Shown here: positions 7,557-14,797 of the stretch, piece by piece
Position numbering within the stretch: position 1 is the stretch's first letter
Layout of the letters: each line of letters opens with the position of its first letter
NCBI GenBank assembly: GCA_910588625.1
Contig: CAJUQN010000035.1
Span: 1 to 24,353, forward strand
Length of the DNA stretch: 24,353 nucleotides
Direction of reading: 5' to 3'
Source: an uncultured Oscillospiraceae bacterium
GTDB taxonomy: Bacteria; Bacillota; Clostridia; Oscillospirales; Oscillospiraceae
Program-made: the position numbers and the translations under genes
Notes under the pieces: model-generated
The model's database searches: none
Seen by the model: the letters and a program-made list of their open reading frames with translations, nothing else
Told to the model about the DNA's origin: nothing

Positions 7557-8963
7557 TTACCAGATATATCGGTACACGTTGGAGGGAACCTGTGAGGGCT
7601 GCATCTTGAACAAATCCACTTTTTGGGAGATCTTATTATTATAGTACCATTGGAGTTCCGGATCAAACATATAAAGCGTGCCGTCCATGACGATCTCCAC
7701 CCAACCGTGGGGAGAGCCGGCCTCTCCGGAGGCTCCCACCACGGTATAGGCGGGCAGGCCCAGCTCTTGACACATCAGGCAGTAGGCCGCGGCAAAGCTG
7801 AAACAGTTGCCTTTTCCGGTTTTCAGGAAGGACAGGGCATAGTCCGGCTCCCAGCCGGTGGCGCCCTTGCTCACAATAGGGCGGGCTAAATATTTATAGT
7901 TGTTGACCGTGTAATTGAACAGCGCCCGCAGTTTCTGATCCTGGCTCATGGAGTTGTCAGTCAGCTTGTTGACGATATCGTTGAGCAGGACGTCCAGCTC
8001 CGCGTTTTTCGTGGTGTAGCAGCCATTTTCATCGAAATAAAGCCCACCTACATTCTGATTGCGCATGAACTGGCCGTTGGCCACCCAATAGAGCCGTCCG
8101 TTGATGCGCTGGGGCCCGTCAGTCAGCGTGGTGGCGGTGGGCTCAGTGGGCGCGGAGGGCTGCGGCTCCGCGGGAATAGGGGCGTCCCCTGTGGAGACCC
8201 ACACCTCCGGGGTCAGATGGGGGGCGCACTGGTGGGTGACGGCGGCCTCCATAATGTCCGCATAGGCCCAGTGGTCAGTGGATACGTCGGGGAAAACGGA
8301 CAGCTCGCTGTGCTGGGCCAGATAGGCGGTGTCGGGAGAGCGGCCGAGGAGACGGTTGAACACCGCCACCACCTCGCACCGCTTCAAGCTGTCGTTCGGG
8401 TGGAAATACCCCATGTCATCCCCGCGAAACAGGCCGTAGGACGCCGTGCGGGAGATGGCGTACCAAGCCCAATGGTCGCTCCCCACATCGGGGAAGCTCT
8501 GGGTAACGGTTACGTCATAGGGGACCACCGGGGAAAGAGCGGCGGCGCACTCCGCCCGGGTGGCGGGGTCGTTGGGCCGAAAGGCGCCGCCTGAGCTGGT
8601 CATCAGCCCTAGGCCGGCCGCCTTCTGCACGGCGGGGGCGTACCAGGCGTTCCAGGGCACGTCGTAAAAGGAGGGAGTGGAGTGGGGGGCCTCCGCCACA
8701 ATGCGGCTGAGCATTTGGGCCAGCTCCGCCCGGGTGACGGGCTGCTCAGGGCAAAACAGGCCGTCGCTACCGGTCATGTACTGGATGTGCTCGCCGCTGT
8801 CCTGGGGCAGAAGCATGACGGCGGCGGTGCGGGAAGCAGACCCGCCGCCGGAGTTCTGAAGGCGGTTGGACAGGGTTAAGTCAGTGGCCAGAGCGGGCAA
8901 GATAAAGGCCAGTACAGTGAACAGAGCAAGGAGGGAAGTCCCTCTCGATTTCCTCTTTTTCAA
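7557..8963 (-). CDS. S-layer-homology protein with C-terminal transglutaminase-like domain
   Basis: A 468-residue exported protein. The start is inferred as TTG at 8963, with AGAAGG 9 nt upstream, because it gives a compact signal peptide (KKRKSRG, hydrophobic 11-26, possible cleavage after PALA). Upstream in-frame ATGs lie before or within the promoter and hairpin. Three SLH modules (about 53-92, 97-145, 156-205) and a partial fourth (about 224-247) show the FxDV...WA and FxPNxxxxRAE patterns and would bind pyruvylated secondary wall polymer. After a Pro/Thr linker comes one cell-wall-binding-like repeat (GRLYWVANGQF, about 290-316). The C-terminal domain has a transglutaminase-like triad, Cys387 (GKGNCFSFA), His419 (PHGWVEI) and Asp434 (MFDPELQ). 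Bacterial proteins of this fold may be crosslinking enzymes or proteases/amidases; which applies is open. It is the first gene of the envelope operon. Confidence 0.9.
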   Translation of the reverse strand: MKKRKSRGTSLLALFTVLAFILPALATDLTLSNRLQNSGGGSASRTAAVMLLPQDSGEHIQYMTGSDGLFCPEQPVTRAELAQMLSRIVAEAPHSTPSFYDVPWNAWYAPAVQKAAGLGLMTSSGGAFRPNDPATRAECAAALSPVVPYDVTVTQSFPDVGSDHWAWYAISRTASYGLFRGDDMGYFHPNDSLKRCEVVAVFNRLLGRSPDTAYLAQHSELSVFPDVSTDHWAYADIMEAAVTHQCAPHLTPEVWVSTGDAPIPAEPQPSAPTEPTATTLTDGPQRINGRLYWVANGQFMRNQNVGGLYFDENGCYTTKNAELDVLLNDIVNKLTDNSMSQDQKLRALFNYTVNNYKYLARPIVSKGATGWEPDYALSFLKTGKGNCFSFAAAYCLMCQELGLPAYTVVGASGEAGSPHGWVEIVMDGTLYMFDPELQWYYNNKISQKVDLFKMQPSQVPSNVYRYIW

Positions 8964-9001
8964 ATGGCGATGCCTTCTTTCTATTTGGCTGAGAGCATTC
9001 C

Positions 9002-9033
9002 AGGTCAAGCGTTTGGCGGGAAGCACTTGACCT
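9002..9033. promoter_or_regulatory. Inverted repeat in the leader of the envelope operon
   Basis: AGGTCAAG (9002-9009) and CTTGACCT (9026-9033) are perfect reverse complements. Further pairing inside (G11-C24, U-G, two A-U) extends the stem to about 12 bp with one mismatch. The element lies about 20 nt after the predicted transcription start and about 38 nt before the TTG start. It is too far from a T-run to be a terminator. It could be a DNA operator or an RNA stem controlling message stability or translation. Confidence 0.6.
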
Positions 9034-9056
9034 AGGCTAAATGACAGATTGGGAGA

Positions 9057-9085
9057 ATTATAACACATTTCTTCCAGTGAATCAA
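9057..9085 (-). promoter_or_regulatory. Sigma-A promoter of the envelope operon
   Basis: On the minus strand, TTGATT (9085-9080) and TATAAT (9062-9057) are separated by 17 nt, and TGT directly before the -10 makes it an extended -10 (TGTTATAAT). Predicted start of transcription is near 9050, giving a leader of roughly 87 nt before the SLH/transglutaminase gene. Confidence 0.8.
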
Positions 9086-9171
9086 CAGGGCGTGACGGAG
9101 GTCATACTCCAAAATTTTGTGCGGCTGAGAAAACTCCGGCAATTTTACCGGGGGAGCGGCTGATAAGGGGC

Positions 9172-9200
9172 TGTACTTTTGCGAAGAAAAGTGATAAAAT
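9172..9200 (+). promoter_or_regulatory. Candidate promoter of the hybrid kinase gene
   Basis: TGTACT (9172-9177), 17 nt, then TAAAAT (9195-9200). The -10 is good (5/6) and the -35 weak (3/6). If used, transcription starts near 9207. That would exclude the ATG at 9199 and supports the ATG at 9238 as the start. Confidence 0.35.
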
Positions 9201-9237
9201 GACGGAACGCAGACTGTTGAATGGGAGGACTGCCTTG

Positions 9238-12200
9238 ATGCGTACCATGAGAAAGACCTGGCAAAACGTGTTATACATTGCGCTGTTGCTGGCGGGAATT
9301 TTTCTGTTGTTCTGGTGGTATTCCTCCCAGAATAGCCAGAGAATCGAGAACCAAAACCTGAACTACGCCATGGACTCCGCTCGCCAGACCGCGCGGCGTA
9401 TCGACGGCGAACTGGCCAACGGTCAGCGGCGGATGCGCAACTATGCCTGCATCCTGATCGCGACCCAGGACCGGCTGGAGGTCAGCGCAGATCTGCTTAG
9501 GGAGATGGAGGAAAACGCGGCCTTCGACGCGATTCACTTCGTCAACGCCCAGGGAATCAGTATGACCTCTGACGGGACCACCGCAGATTGCTCGGACCGG
9601 GATTATTACCTCAACGGTATGCAGGGGGAGAGCGGCAGCACTGTGATTTTCCAATCCCGGTTCACCGGTCAGGCCATTATGCTTTTTTATACCCCAGTGC
9701 GGTCTGACGACCAGGTGTGTGGCGTGCTGGCGGGGCTGTATTATGCGGAACATTACCTCCAGGAGATGCTGGCTACCAGCTATTTCGGCGAAGAGGCGGA
9801 CGCCTATTTGTGCGCCCGGCACGGGGATATCATTGCCTCCTCCAGTGGGAGCAGGACGGAGGGGCTGCTCCCAGACATCCTGCGGAACAACGGCATTGTG
9901 GATGGAGAAACTGCCGAGGCCATGTGGGAGGTGTTCCGGGACGAGGTCGATGAGGGCAGCTATATCTGCGCGCCGGGCAGCTTGACCGACAACCTGTGCG
10001 CACTGAATCTGATGGACGGCGAATACGTGCTGGTCCGGACCTTCCCCAAGAGCGTGACCCAGACCATGATCCGCAACGCCAACTACACTGGCATGGTCCT
10101 CCAGGCCGTTCTGATTGGGCTATTCACCATCTACATCTTGACTCTGCTGCTGCAAAGCCGGAGGAAGCGCCAGCTTTTGATGCGGGAGAGCCAGGAGCAC
10201 ATCACGGGGCTCCAGCTCAAAGAGCGGCGGGCCCAGGCAGAGATCTCCGTGGCCAACCGGAAGGAACGCCAGTACCGTATTGCCATCACCTCCAACGCCT
10301 TCAACACCTTTGAGTTTGATCTGACACGGGATCTGGTGGAGCAGGATGTGGTCCGTACGATGGACTCAGGGCAAATCTCCATGTTGGAGAGGGTGGGGCT
10401 GACCGCGCCCTGTCGCGCGTCCTTGTGCTTTGATAAGTGGCGGGCCTTTGTGCTGGAGGAGTCTTTGGAGGACTATGACGAGGCGGTAAACCTGGACCAC
10501 CTGCGGGAGCGCTTCGAGGCGGGGGAGCTGGAGGTGGACGTGGACTACTGGGGTTGGGCCAGCGCGGACCGGCAGATCTGCGTCCGTCAGTCCTTTATCA
10601 TGGCACGGGACGACACCACCGGGAATATCATGGTGATGGTGGTATCCAAGGACATCACCGACCAGGTGAGCAAGCAGCGGGAGCAGACCCAGGCCCTCCA
10701 GGAGGCGCTGATGCAGGCCCAGCGGGCCAACAGCGCTAAGACCACCTTCTTAAATAATATGTCCCACGACATCCGCACGCCCATGAACGCCATTATCGGC
10801 TTTACCAATATTGCCGTCAGCCACATCGGCAACAAAAGCCAGGTGGAGGACTGTTTGCACAAGGTACTGTCCTCCAGCAACCATCTGCTGAGCCTCATCA
10901 ACGACATTTTGGATATGAGCCGCATTGAGAGCGGCAAGGTGCAGATCAAAGAACAGGAATGCAACATTTCCGAGCTGACCCACAATCTGGTGAACATCAT
11001 CCAGCCCCAGGTGAAGGCGAAGCAGCTGGAGCTGTTCATTGACACCATCGACGTGGTCAACGAAGACGTCATTGCCGATTCCCTCAAGCTGAGCCAGGTT
11101 TTCGTCAACCTGATGAGCAACGCGGTGAAATATACCCCGGCCGGAGGGACGGTCAGCTTTTGTATTATTCAGGAGAGCACCTTCCACCGGGGTTACGGAG
11201 ACTATGTGTTCATCGTCAAGGACAACGGCATCGGGATGGCCCCGGAGTTTGTAGAGCACATCTTCGAGCCCTTTGAGCGGGAGGCCAGCGCCACCAAGAC
11301 GGGCATCCAGGGAACCGGCCTGGGCATGGCCATCACCAAGAACATTGTGGATATGATGGGCGGCAAGATTACCGTCCAGAGCGAGAAGGGTAAGGGCTCT
11401 GAGTTCCGGGTGGAGCTGAGCTTAAAGCTCCAGAACAAGGAGGAGGACGCCGCCGTCATCCAGGAGCTGGAGGGCCTGCGTACTCTGGTGGTGGATGACG
11501 ACTGCGACAGCTGTGAGAGCGTTACCAAGCTGCTCAAGCAGCTGGGGATGCGCTCGGAATGGACGGTGTCCGGGCGGGAGGCGGTCTACCGGGCCAGAAG
11601 CGCCCACAAGGCGGGGGACTCCTACCATACCTATATCATCGACTGGCAGATGCCGGAGATGAGCGGTATTGAGACCACCCGGCGGATCCGGGAGGCCATT
11701 GGCCACGACGCGCCCATTATCGTCCTGACGGCCTACGACTGGACGGACATCGAAGAGGAAGCCAAAAAGGCGGGGGTCACCGCCTTCTGCGCCAAACCGC
11801 TATTCCTGTCGGACTTGAAGTCCGCCCTGATGGCCGCTCATGATCTGACGGAACAGAAGGAGACCACCTCCTGGACACAGGCAGATTTTAGCGGCAAGCG
11901 GATTCTGCTGGTGGAGGACAACGAGCTGAACCGGGAGATCGCGGAGGCCATTTTGCAGGAGACCGGCTTCACCGTGGAGAGCGCCCCGGATGGCAGCGAC
12001 GCGGTGGATATGGTGCTGCGCTCAGAGGAGCATTACTACGACGTGGTGCTGATGGACGTGCAGATGCCAGTGATGGACGGCTACGAGGCCACCCGGGCGA
12101 TCCGGGCCCTGGGCCGGGAGGATGTGAAGGGTCTGCCCATCATCGCCATGACCGCCAACGCCATGGAGGAGGACAAGGAAAACGCACTGAAAAGCGGCAT

Positions 12201-12270
12201 GAATGCCCATATCGCCAAGCCCATTGACATCGGCCTGTTTTTGAGTGTGCTGGGGAAGTTTATAAAGTGA
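9238..12270 (+). CDS. Membrane hybrid sensor histidine kinase with two receiver domains
   Basis: A 1010-residue kinase. The ATG at 9238 is chosen over 9199 because GGGAGG sits 9 nt before it and the first transmembrane helix (about 9-30) then begins near the N-terminus. An extracytoplasmic Cache/PDC-like sensor region (about 31-280) and a second helix (about 282-306) follow. A short coiled segment and a PAS-like domain precede the core. HisKA has the phospho-acceptor His510 (NMSHDIRTPMN). HATPase_c has SNAVKYTP, DNGIGM and GTGLGM. Two receivers follow: REC1 with Asp802 (IIDWQMPEMSG) and REC2 with Asp940 (VLMDVQMPVMDG). Both keep the acidic pocket, the Thr and the Lys. No HPt domain or separate response regulator is seen nearby, so the output is unknown. 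The ligand is also unknown; Cache domains usually sense small organic molecules. No clear terminator follows, and the next operon has its own promoter. Confidence 0.93.
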   Translation: MRTMRKTWQNVLYIALLLAGIFLLFWWYSSQNSQRIENQNLNYAMDSARQTARRIDGELANGQRRMRNYACILIATQDRLEVSADLLREMEENAAFDAIHFVNAQGISMTSDGTTADCSDRDYYLNGMQGESGSTVIFQSRFTGQAIMLFYTPVRSDDQVCGVLAGLYYAEHYLQEMLATSYFGEEADAYLCARHGDIIASSSGSRTEGLLPDILRNNGIVDGETAEAMWEVFRDEVDEGSYICAPGSLTDNLCALNLMDGEYVLVRTFPKSVTQTMIRNANYTGMVLQAVLIGLFTIYILTLLLQSRRKRQLLMRESQEHITGLQLKERRAQAEISVANRKERQYRIAITSNAFNTFEFDLTRDLVEQDVVRTMDSGQISMLERVGLTAPCRASLCFDKWRAFVLEESLEDYDEAVNLDHLRERFEAGELEVDVDYWGWASADRQICVRQSFIMARDDTTGNIMVMVVSKDITDQVSKQREQTQALQEALMQAQRANSAKTTFLNNMSHDIRTPMNAIIGFTNIAVSHIGNKSQVEDCLHKVLSSSNHLLSLINDILDMSRIESGKVQIKEQECNISELTHNLVNIIQPQVKAKQLELFIDTIDVVNEDVIADSLKLSQVFVNLMSNAVKYTPAGGTVSFCIIQESTFHRGYGDYVFIVKDNGIGMAPEFVEHIFEPFEREASATKTGIQGTGLGMAITKNIVDMMGGKITVQSEKGKGSEFRVELSLKLQNKEEDAAVIQELEGLRTLVVDDDCDSCESVTKLLKQLGMRSEWTVSGREAVYRARSAHKAGDSYHTYIIDWQMPEMSGIETTRRIREAIGHDAPIIVLTAYDWTDIEEEAKKAGVTAFCAKPLFLSDLKSALMAAHDLTEQKETTSWTQADFSGKRILLVEDNELNREIAEAILQETGFTVESAPDGSDAVDMVLRSEEHYYDVVLMDVQMPVMDGYEATRAIRALGREDVKGLPIIAMTANAMEEDKENALKSGMNAHIAKPIDIGLFLSVLGKFIK

Positions 12271-12287
12271 AAGAGCTCTGGTTTGTT

Positions 12288-12316
12288 TTGACAAGAATGG
12301 AAAACTGCGGTACAAT
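12288..12316 (+). promoter_or_regulatory. Sigma-A promoter of the ABC importer operon
   Basis: TTGACA (12288-12293), exactly consensus, 17 nt, then TACAAT (12311-12316, 5/6). Transcription would start near 12323, leaving a leader of about 35 nt with AAAGGAGGTG before the GTG start at 12358. There is no room for a riboswitch. Confidence 0.88.
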
Positions 12317-12357
12317 ACCGTCTGCGGGCCGTCAGAGGGAAAAGGAGGTGCTGTCCC

Positions 12358-13002
12358 GTGGAGCTGCTTGAGGAAATTTTTTCACTGTACGCCCAGCGGG
12401 CGAACTGGTTCGGGGAGCTTTTCCTGAGCCATATCTCCTTGGCGCTCAGCGCCATTGTTATGTCCGGCTCCCTGGGGCTGCTGCTGGGGGTGTTGATCTC
12501 GGAGTGGAACCGGGCCGCGCCGCCGGTGATGGGACTGTGCAACGTGCTGTATACGGTGCCGGCTATTTCACTGCTGGGGATCCTGATTCCATTCACCGGC
12601 ATCGGCAACAAGACCGCCGTCATTGCCCTGACCATCTACGGCGTTATGCCTATGGTGCGCAATACCTATGTGGGCCTCACCTCCCTGGACCCGGACATTT
12701 TGGAGGCGGCCAAAGGGATGGGCAGCACTCGCTTACAGCTATTGTTCCGGGTCAAACTGCCCATGGCGGCGGGAGTTATCCTGGCAGGGCTGAGGAATAC
12801 GGTGGTCATGACCATTTCAGTGGCGGGCATCGCCTCCTTCGTGGGGGCAGGAGGCCTGGGCGTGGCCATTTACCGGGGCATCACCATCTATAATCCGGCC
12901 ATGACAGCGGCGGGCAGTGTGCTCATCGCCCTGCTGGCCTTTGTATGCGACCTGGCGCTGGGCGTATTGGAGCGCTATTTCAAAAAGAGAGGAAGTTCTT
13001 GA
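12358..13002 (+). CDS. Quaternary-amine-type ABC transporter permease (OpuCB/ProW/EgtU-like)
   Basis: A 214-residue integral membrane protein with about five hydrophobic helices. The GTG start at 12358 is preceded by a strong AAAGGAGGTG site at 7-nt spacing. Family features are the N-terminal SHISLALSAIVMSGSLGLLLG, YTVPAISLLGILIP and the coupling-helix EAA loop (DPDILEAAKGMGSTRLQLLFRVKLP). AGIASFVGAGGLGVAIYRGI near the end is typical of OpuC/ProW permeases. It forms the channel of an importer with the binding protein and ATPase encoded directly after it. Many OpuC systems use two different permeases and EgtU fuses permease and binding protein. Here there is one stand-alone permease that would form a homodimer. 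The substrate cannot be told from this subunit. Confidence 0.93.
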   Translation: MELLEEIFSLYAQRANWFGELFLSHISLALSAIVMSGSLGLLLGVLISEWNRAAPPVMGLCNVLYTVPAISLLGILIPFTGIGNKTAVIALTIYGVMPMVRNTYVGLTSLDPDILEAAKGMGSTRLQLLFRVKLPMAAGVILAGLRNTVVMTISVAGIASFVGAGGLGVAIYRGITIYNPAMTAAGSVLIALLAFVCDLALGVLERYFKKRGSS

Positions 13003-13003
13003 C

Positions 13004-13993
13004 ATGAAATTTTGGAAGAAACTGAGCGCGGCCTGCCTTGCCGCTGTGCTGGCGCTGTCCCTGGCGGGGTGCGGAGGCAGTCCCGCGGCCTCCAGCGCAC
13101 CGTCTGTGGAGCCCTCCGCCCCGGCGGAGTCCACCGCGCCGGAGAACTCCACCGCTCCCGCCGCCAGCGGCACGGTGCGCATTGCCACCAAGCCCATGAC
13201 CGAGCAGTATATCCTGGGCGAGATGCTGGGCCTGCTGGTGGAGGACGCCGGGTATGAGGTGGAGATCACCAAGGGCATCGGCGGCGGCACCAGCAACATC
13301 CAGCCCGCCATGGTCAGCGGGGAGTTCGATTTGTACCCGGAGTACACCTCCAGCGGCTGGGTGATGGTGCTCGAGCATGAGGCCGGGAGCATCGCCGACA
13401 GCGAGATGCTGGCTCAGCTTCAGAAGGAGTATGGGGAGCAGTTCAACATGACCTGGGTGGGGCTGTACGGCTTCAACAACACCTACACCGTGGCCGTCCG
13501 GGGTGAAATTGCCGACCAATACAATTTGAAAACCACCAGTGATTTGGCCGCGGTGGCGGGAGAGCTCACCTTTGGCGGCAACCCGGACTATCTGGAGCGG
13601 GCCGACGGCTTCCAGGCGGTGTGCGACGCCTACGGCCTGGAGTTTGGCAAGGTGGTGGACATTGACATTGGCCTGAAATATCAGGCCCTGGCCTCCGGCG
13701 ACATCGACGTGACCAACGCCTACACCACCGACGCCCAGCTGGCCAATCCGGACGCCAGGGTGATGGTTCTGGAGGACGATAAGAATTTGCAGGTAAATTA
13801 CTTCTGTTCCACTGTGGTGCGCCAGGATGCGCTGGAGAAGTTCCCCGGTTTGGAGGAGGCGCTGATGAAGATGGACGGCGTCCTCTCCGACGGCGAGATG
13901 GCGGGGCTCAACTATAAAGTCGAGGTGGAGGGCCTGGACGAGAAGGACGTGGCCCGAGACTTCCTCATCCAGAAGGGGCTGCTGAATGGCTGA
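13004..13993 (+). CDS. Glycine betaine/choline/carnitine-type substrate-binding lipoprotein (OpuCC-like)
   Basis: A 329-residue lipoprotein that would capture substrate outside the membrane and deliver it to the adjacent permease. The ATG at 13004 follows AGAGGAAG and begins only one base after the permease stop. It gives a short signal with lipobox LAGC (Cys23); a 29-residue upstream extension lies in permease coding sequence and is rejected. A Ser/Pro/Ala linker (about 26-57) precedes the OpuAC-type domain. Family motifs are ATKPMTEQYILGEML, GGTSNIQPAMVSGEFDLYPEY with SSGW, NNTYTVAV, and GLKYQALASGDIDVTNAYTTDA, and VNYFCSTVVR. The Tyr and Trp residues in these blocks could form the aromatic cage that binds a trimethylammonium group. 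Ergothioneine binders (EgtU) belong to the same superfamily, so the ligand remains open. Confidence 0.92.
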   Translation: MKFWKKLSAACLAAVLALSLAGCGGSPAASSAPSVEPSAPAESTAPENSTAPAASGTVRIATKPMTEQYILGEMLGLLVEDAGYEVEITKGIGGGTSNIQPAMVSGEFDLYPEYTSSGWVMVLEHEAGSIADSEMLAQLQKEYGEQFNMTWVGLYGFNNTYTVAVRGEIADQYNLKTTSDLAAVAGELTFGGNPDYLERADGFQAVCDAYGLEFGKVVDIDIGLKYQALASGDIDVTNAYTTDAQLANPDARVMVLEDDKNLQVNYFCSTVVRQDALEKFPGLEEALMKMDGVLSDGEMAGLNYKVEVEGLDEKDVARDFLIQKGLLNG

Positions 13994-14744
13994 GCCTATC
14001 ATCCGCTTCGAGGGGGTGTCCAAGTCCTTTGGAGAGCAGGGGGTGCTGCGCAACCTCTCCCTGGACGTGGTCCCCGGCGAGTTTCTGACCATCATCGGCC
14101 GGTCGGGGTGCGGCAAAACCACCGCGCTGCGGCTGGTCAACGGCCTGCTGACGCCAGACCAGGGCCGAGTGCTGGTCCAGGGAAAAGACGTAGCCCAGGC
14201 CGACCCCGTGGTTCTGCGCCGGGGCATTGGCTACGCCATCCAAAGCGTTGGGTTGTTCCCCCACATGACGGTGGAGAAAAACATTGCCTATGTGCCCTCC
14301 ATCTCCGGCCTTGCCGGTTGGAAGGGCAGGGAGCGCCGGGTGAAGGCGGAGGCCCTCCTGTGCCGGGTGGGGCTGGACCGGTCGCTGGCGGGACGGTATC
14401 CCCGGTCCCTGTCAGGAGGCCAGCGCCAGCGGGTGGGCATCGCCCGCGCTTTAGCGGCGGAGCCGGAGATCCTGCTCATGGACGAGCCCTTCGGCGCGGT
14501 GGACGAGATCACCCGGGGCCAGCTCCAGGATGAGCTGTTGAGCCTTCACGCCCAAAGCGGCATCACCGTGCTGTTTGTCACCCACGACATCGGGGAGGCG
14601 TTGAAGCTGGGCACCCGGACGCTGGTGCTGGAGGCGGGGCAGGTCCAGCAGTGCGCCCCGCCCAGCGAGATCTTGAACGCTCCAGCTACCTCTTTTGTGG
14701 AAGAATTGGTATGCCGGAGTCGAGAATTCCAAGTGCGAAAATGA
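13986..14744 (+). CDS. ABC transporter ATP-binding protein (OpuCA/ProV-like, no CBS domains)
   Basis: A 252-residue ATPase that powers the importer. Its ATG at 13986 overlaps the binding-protein gene by 8 nt, with AGAAGGGG just upstream, which indicates translational coupling. Motifs in order are Walker A GRSGCGKTT (38-46), Q-loop Gln86 (YAIQSVGLFPHMT), signature LSGGQ (142-146), Walker B ILLMDEP (162-168), D-loop GAVD and switch His200 (FVTHD). OpuCA and OpuAA ATPases usually carry two C-terminal CBS domains that sense ionic strength. This protein stops after the nucleotide-binding domain, so osmotic gating through CBS is absent. That makes a nutrient-uptake role (choline, carnitine, ergothioneine) as plausible as osmoprotection. 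A terminator hairpin follows 5 nt after the stop. Confidence 0.94.
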   Translation: MAEPIIRFEGVSKSFGEQGVLRNLSLDVVPGEFLTIIGRSGCGKTTALRLVNGLLTPDQGRVLVQGKDVAQADPVVLRRGIGYAIQSVGLFPHMTVEKNIAYVPSISGLAGWKGRERRVKAEALLCRVGLDRSLAGRYPRSLSGGQRQRVGIARALAAEPEILLMDEPFGAVDEITRGQLQDELLSLHAQSGITVLFVTHDIGEALKLGTRTLVLEAGQVQQCAPPSEILNAPATSFVEELVCRSREFQVRK

Positions 14745-14748
14745 GACA

Positions 14749-14783
14749 AAAAGGACCGCCCCGTTTTGTGGGACGGCCCTTTT
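14749..14783. terminator. Bidirectional terminator between the ABC importer and pfk
   Basis: A 14-position stem (14749-14762 with 14770-14783) has two mismatches and a 7-nt loop. An A-run before and a T-run after the arms (CTTTTTG on the minus strand, CCCTTTTG on the plus strand) allow use in both directions. It fills the 53-bp gap between convergent stop codons. Confidence 0.8.
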
Positions 14784-14797
14784 GCATTGTATAGAAT

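Noticed and set aside
9136..9151. CCGGCAATTTTACCGG as an operator upstream of the hybrid kinase
   Set aside because: Only 6 of 8 positions pair, and CCGG is self-complementary, so two copies in GC-rich DNA are likely by chance.
12271..12357. A riboswitch or terminator between the hybrid kinase and the importer operon
   Set aside because: The gap is mostly filled by a clear promoter and ribosome site. There is no stable hairpin with a T-run.
12980..14227. A 415-codon minus-strand open frame opposite the binding protein and ATPase genes
   Set aside because: It crosses two real genes on the other strand and has no start signal or domain.
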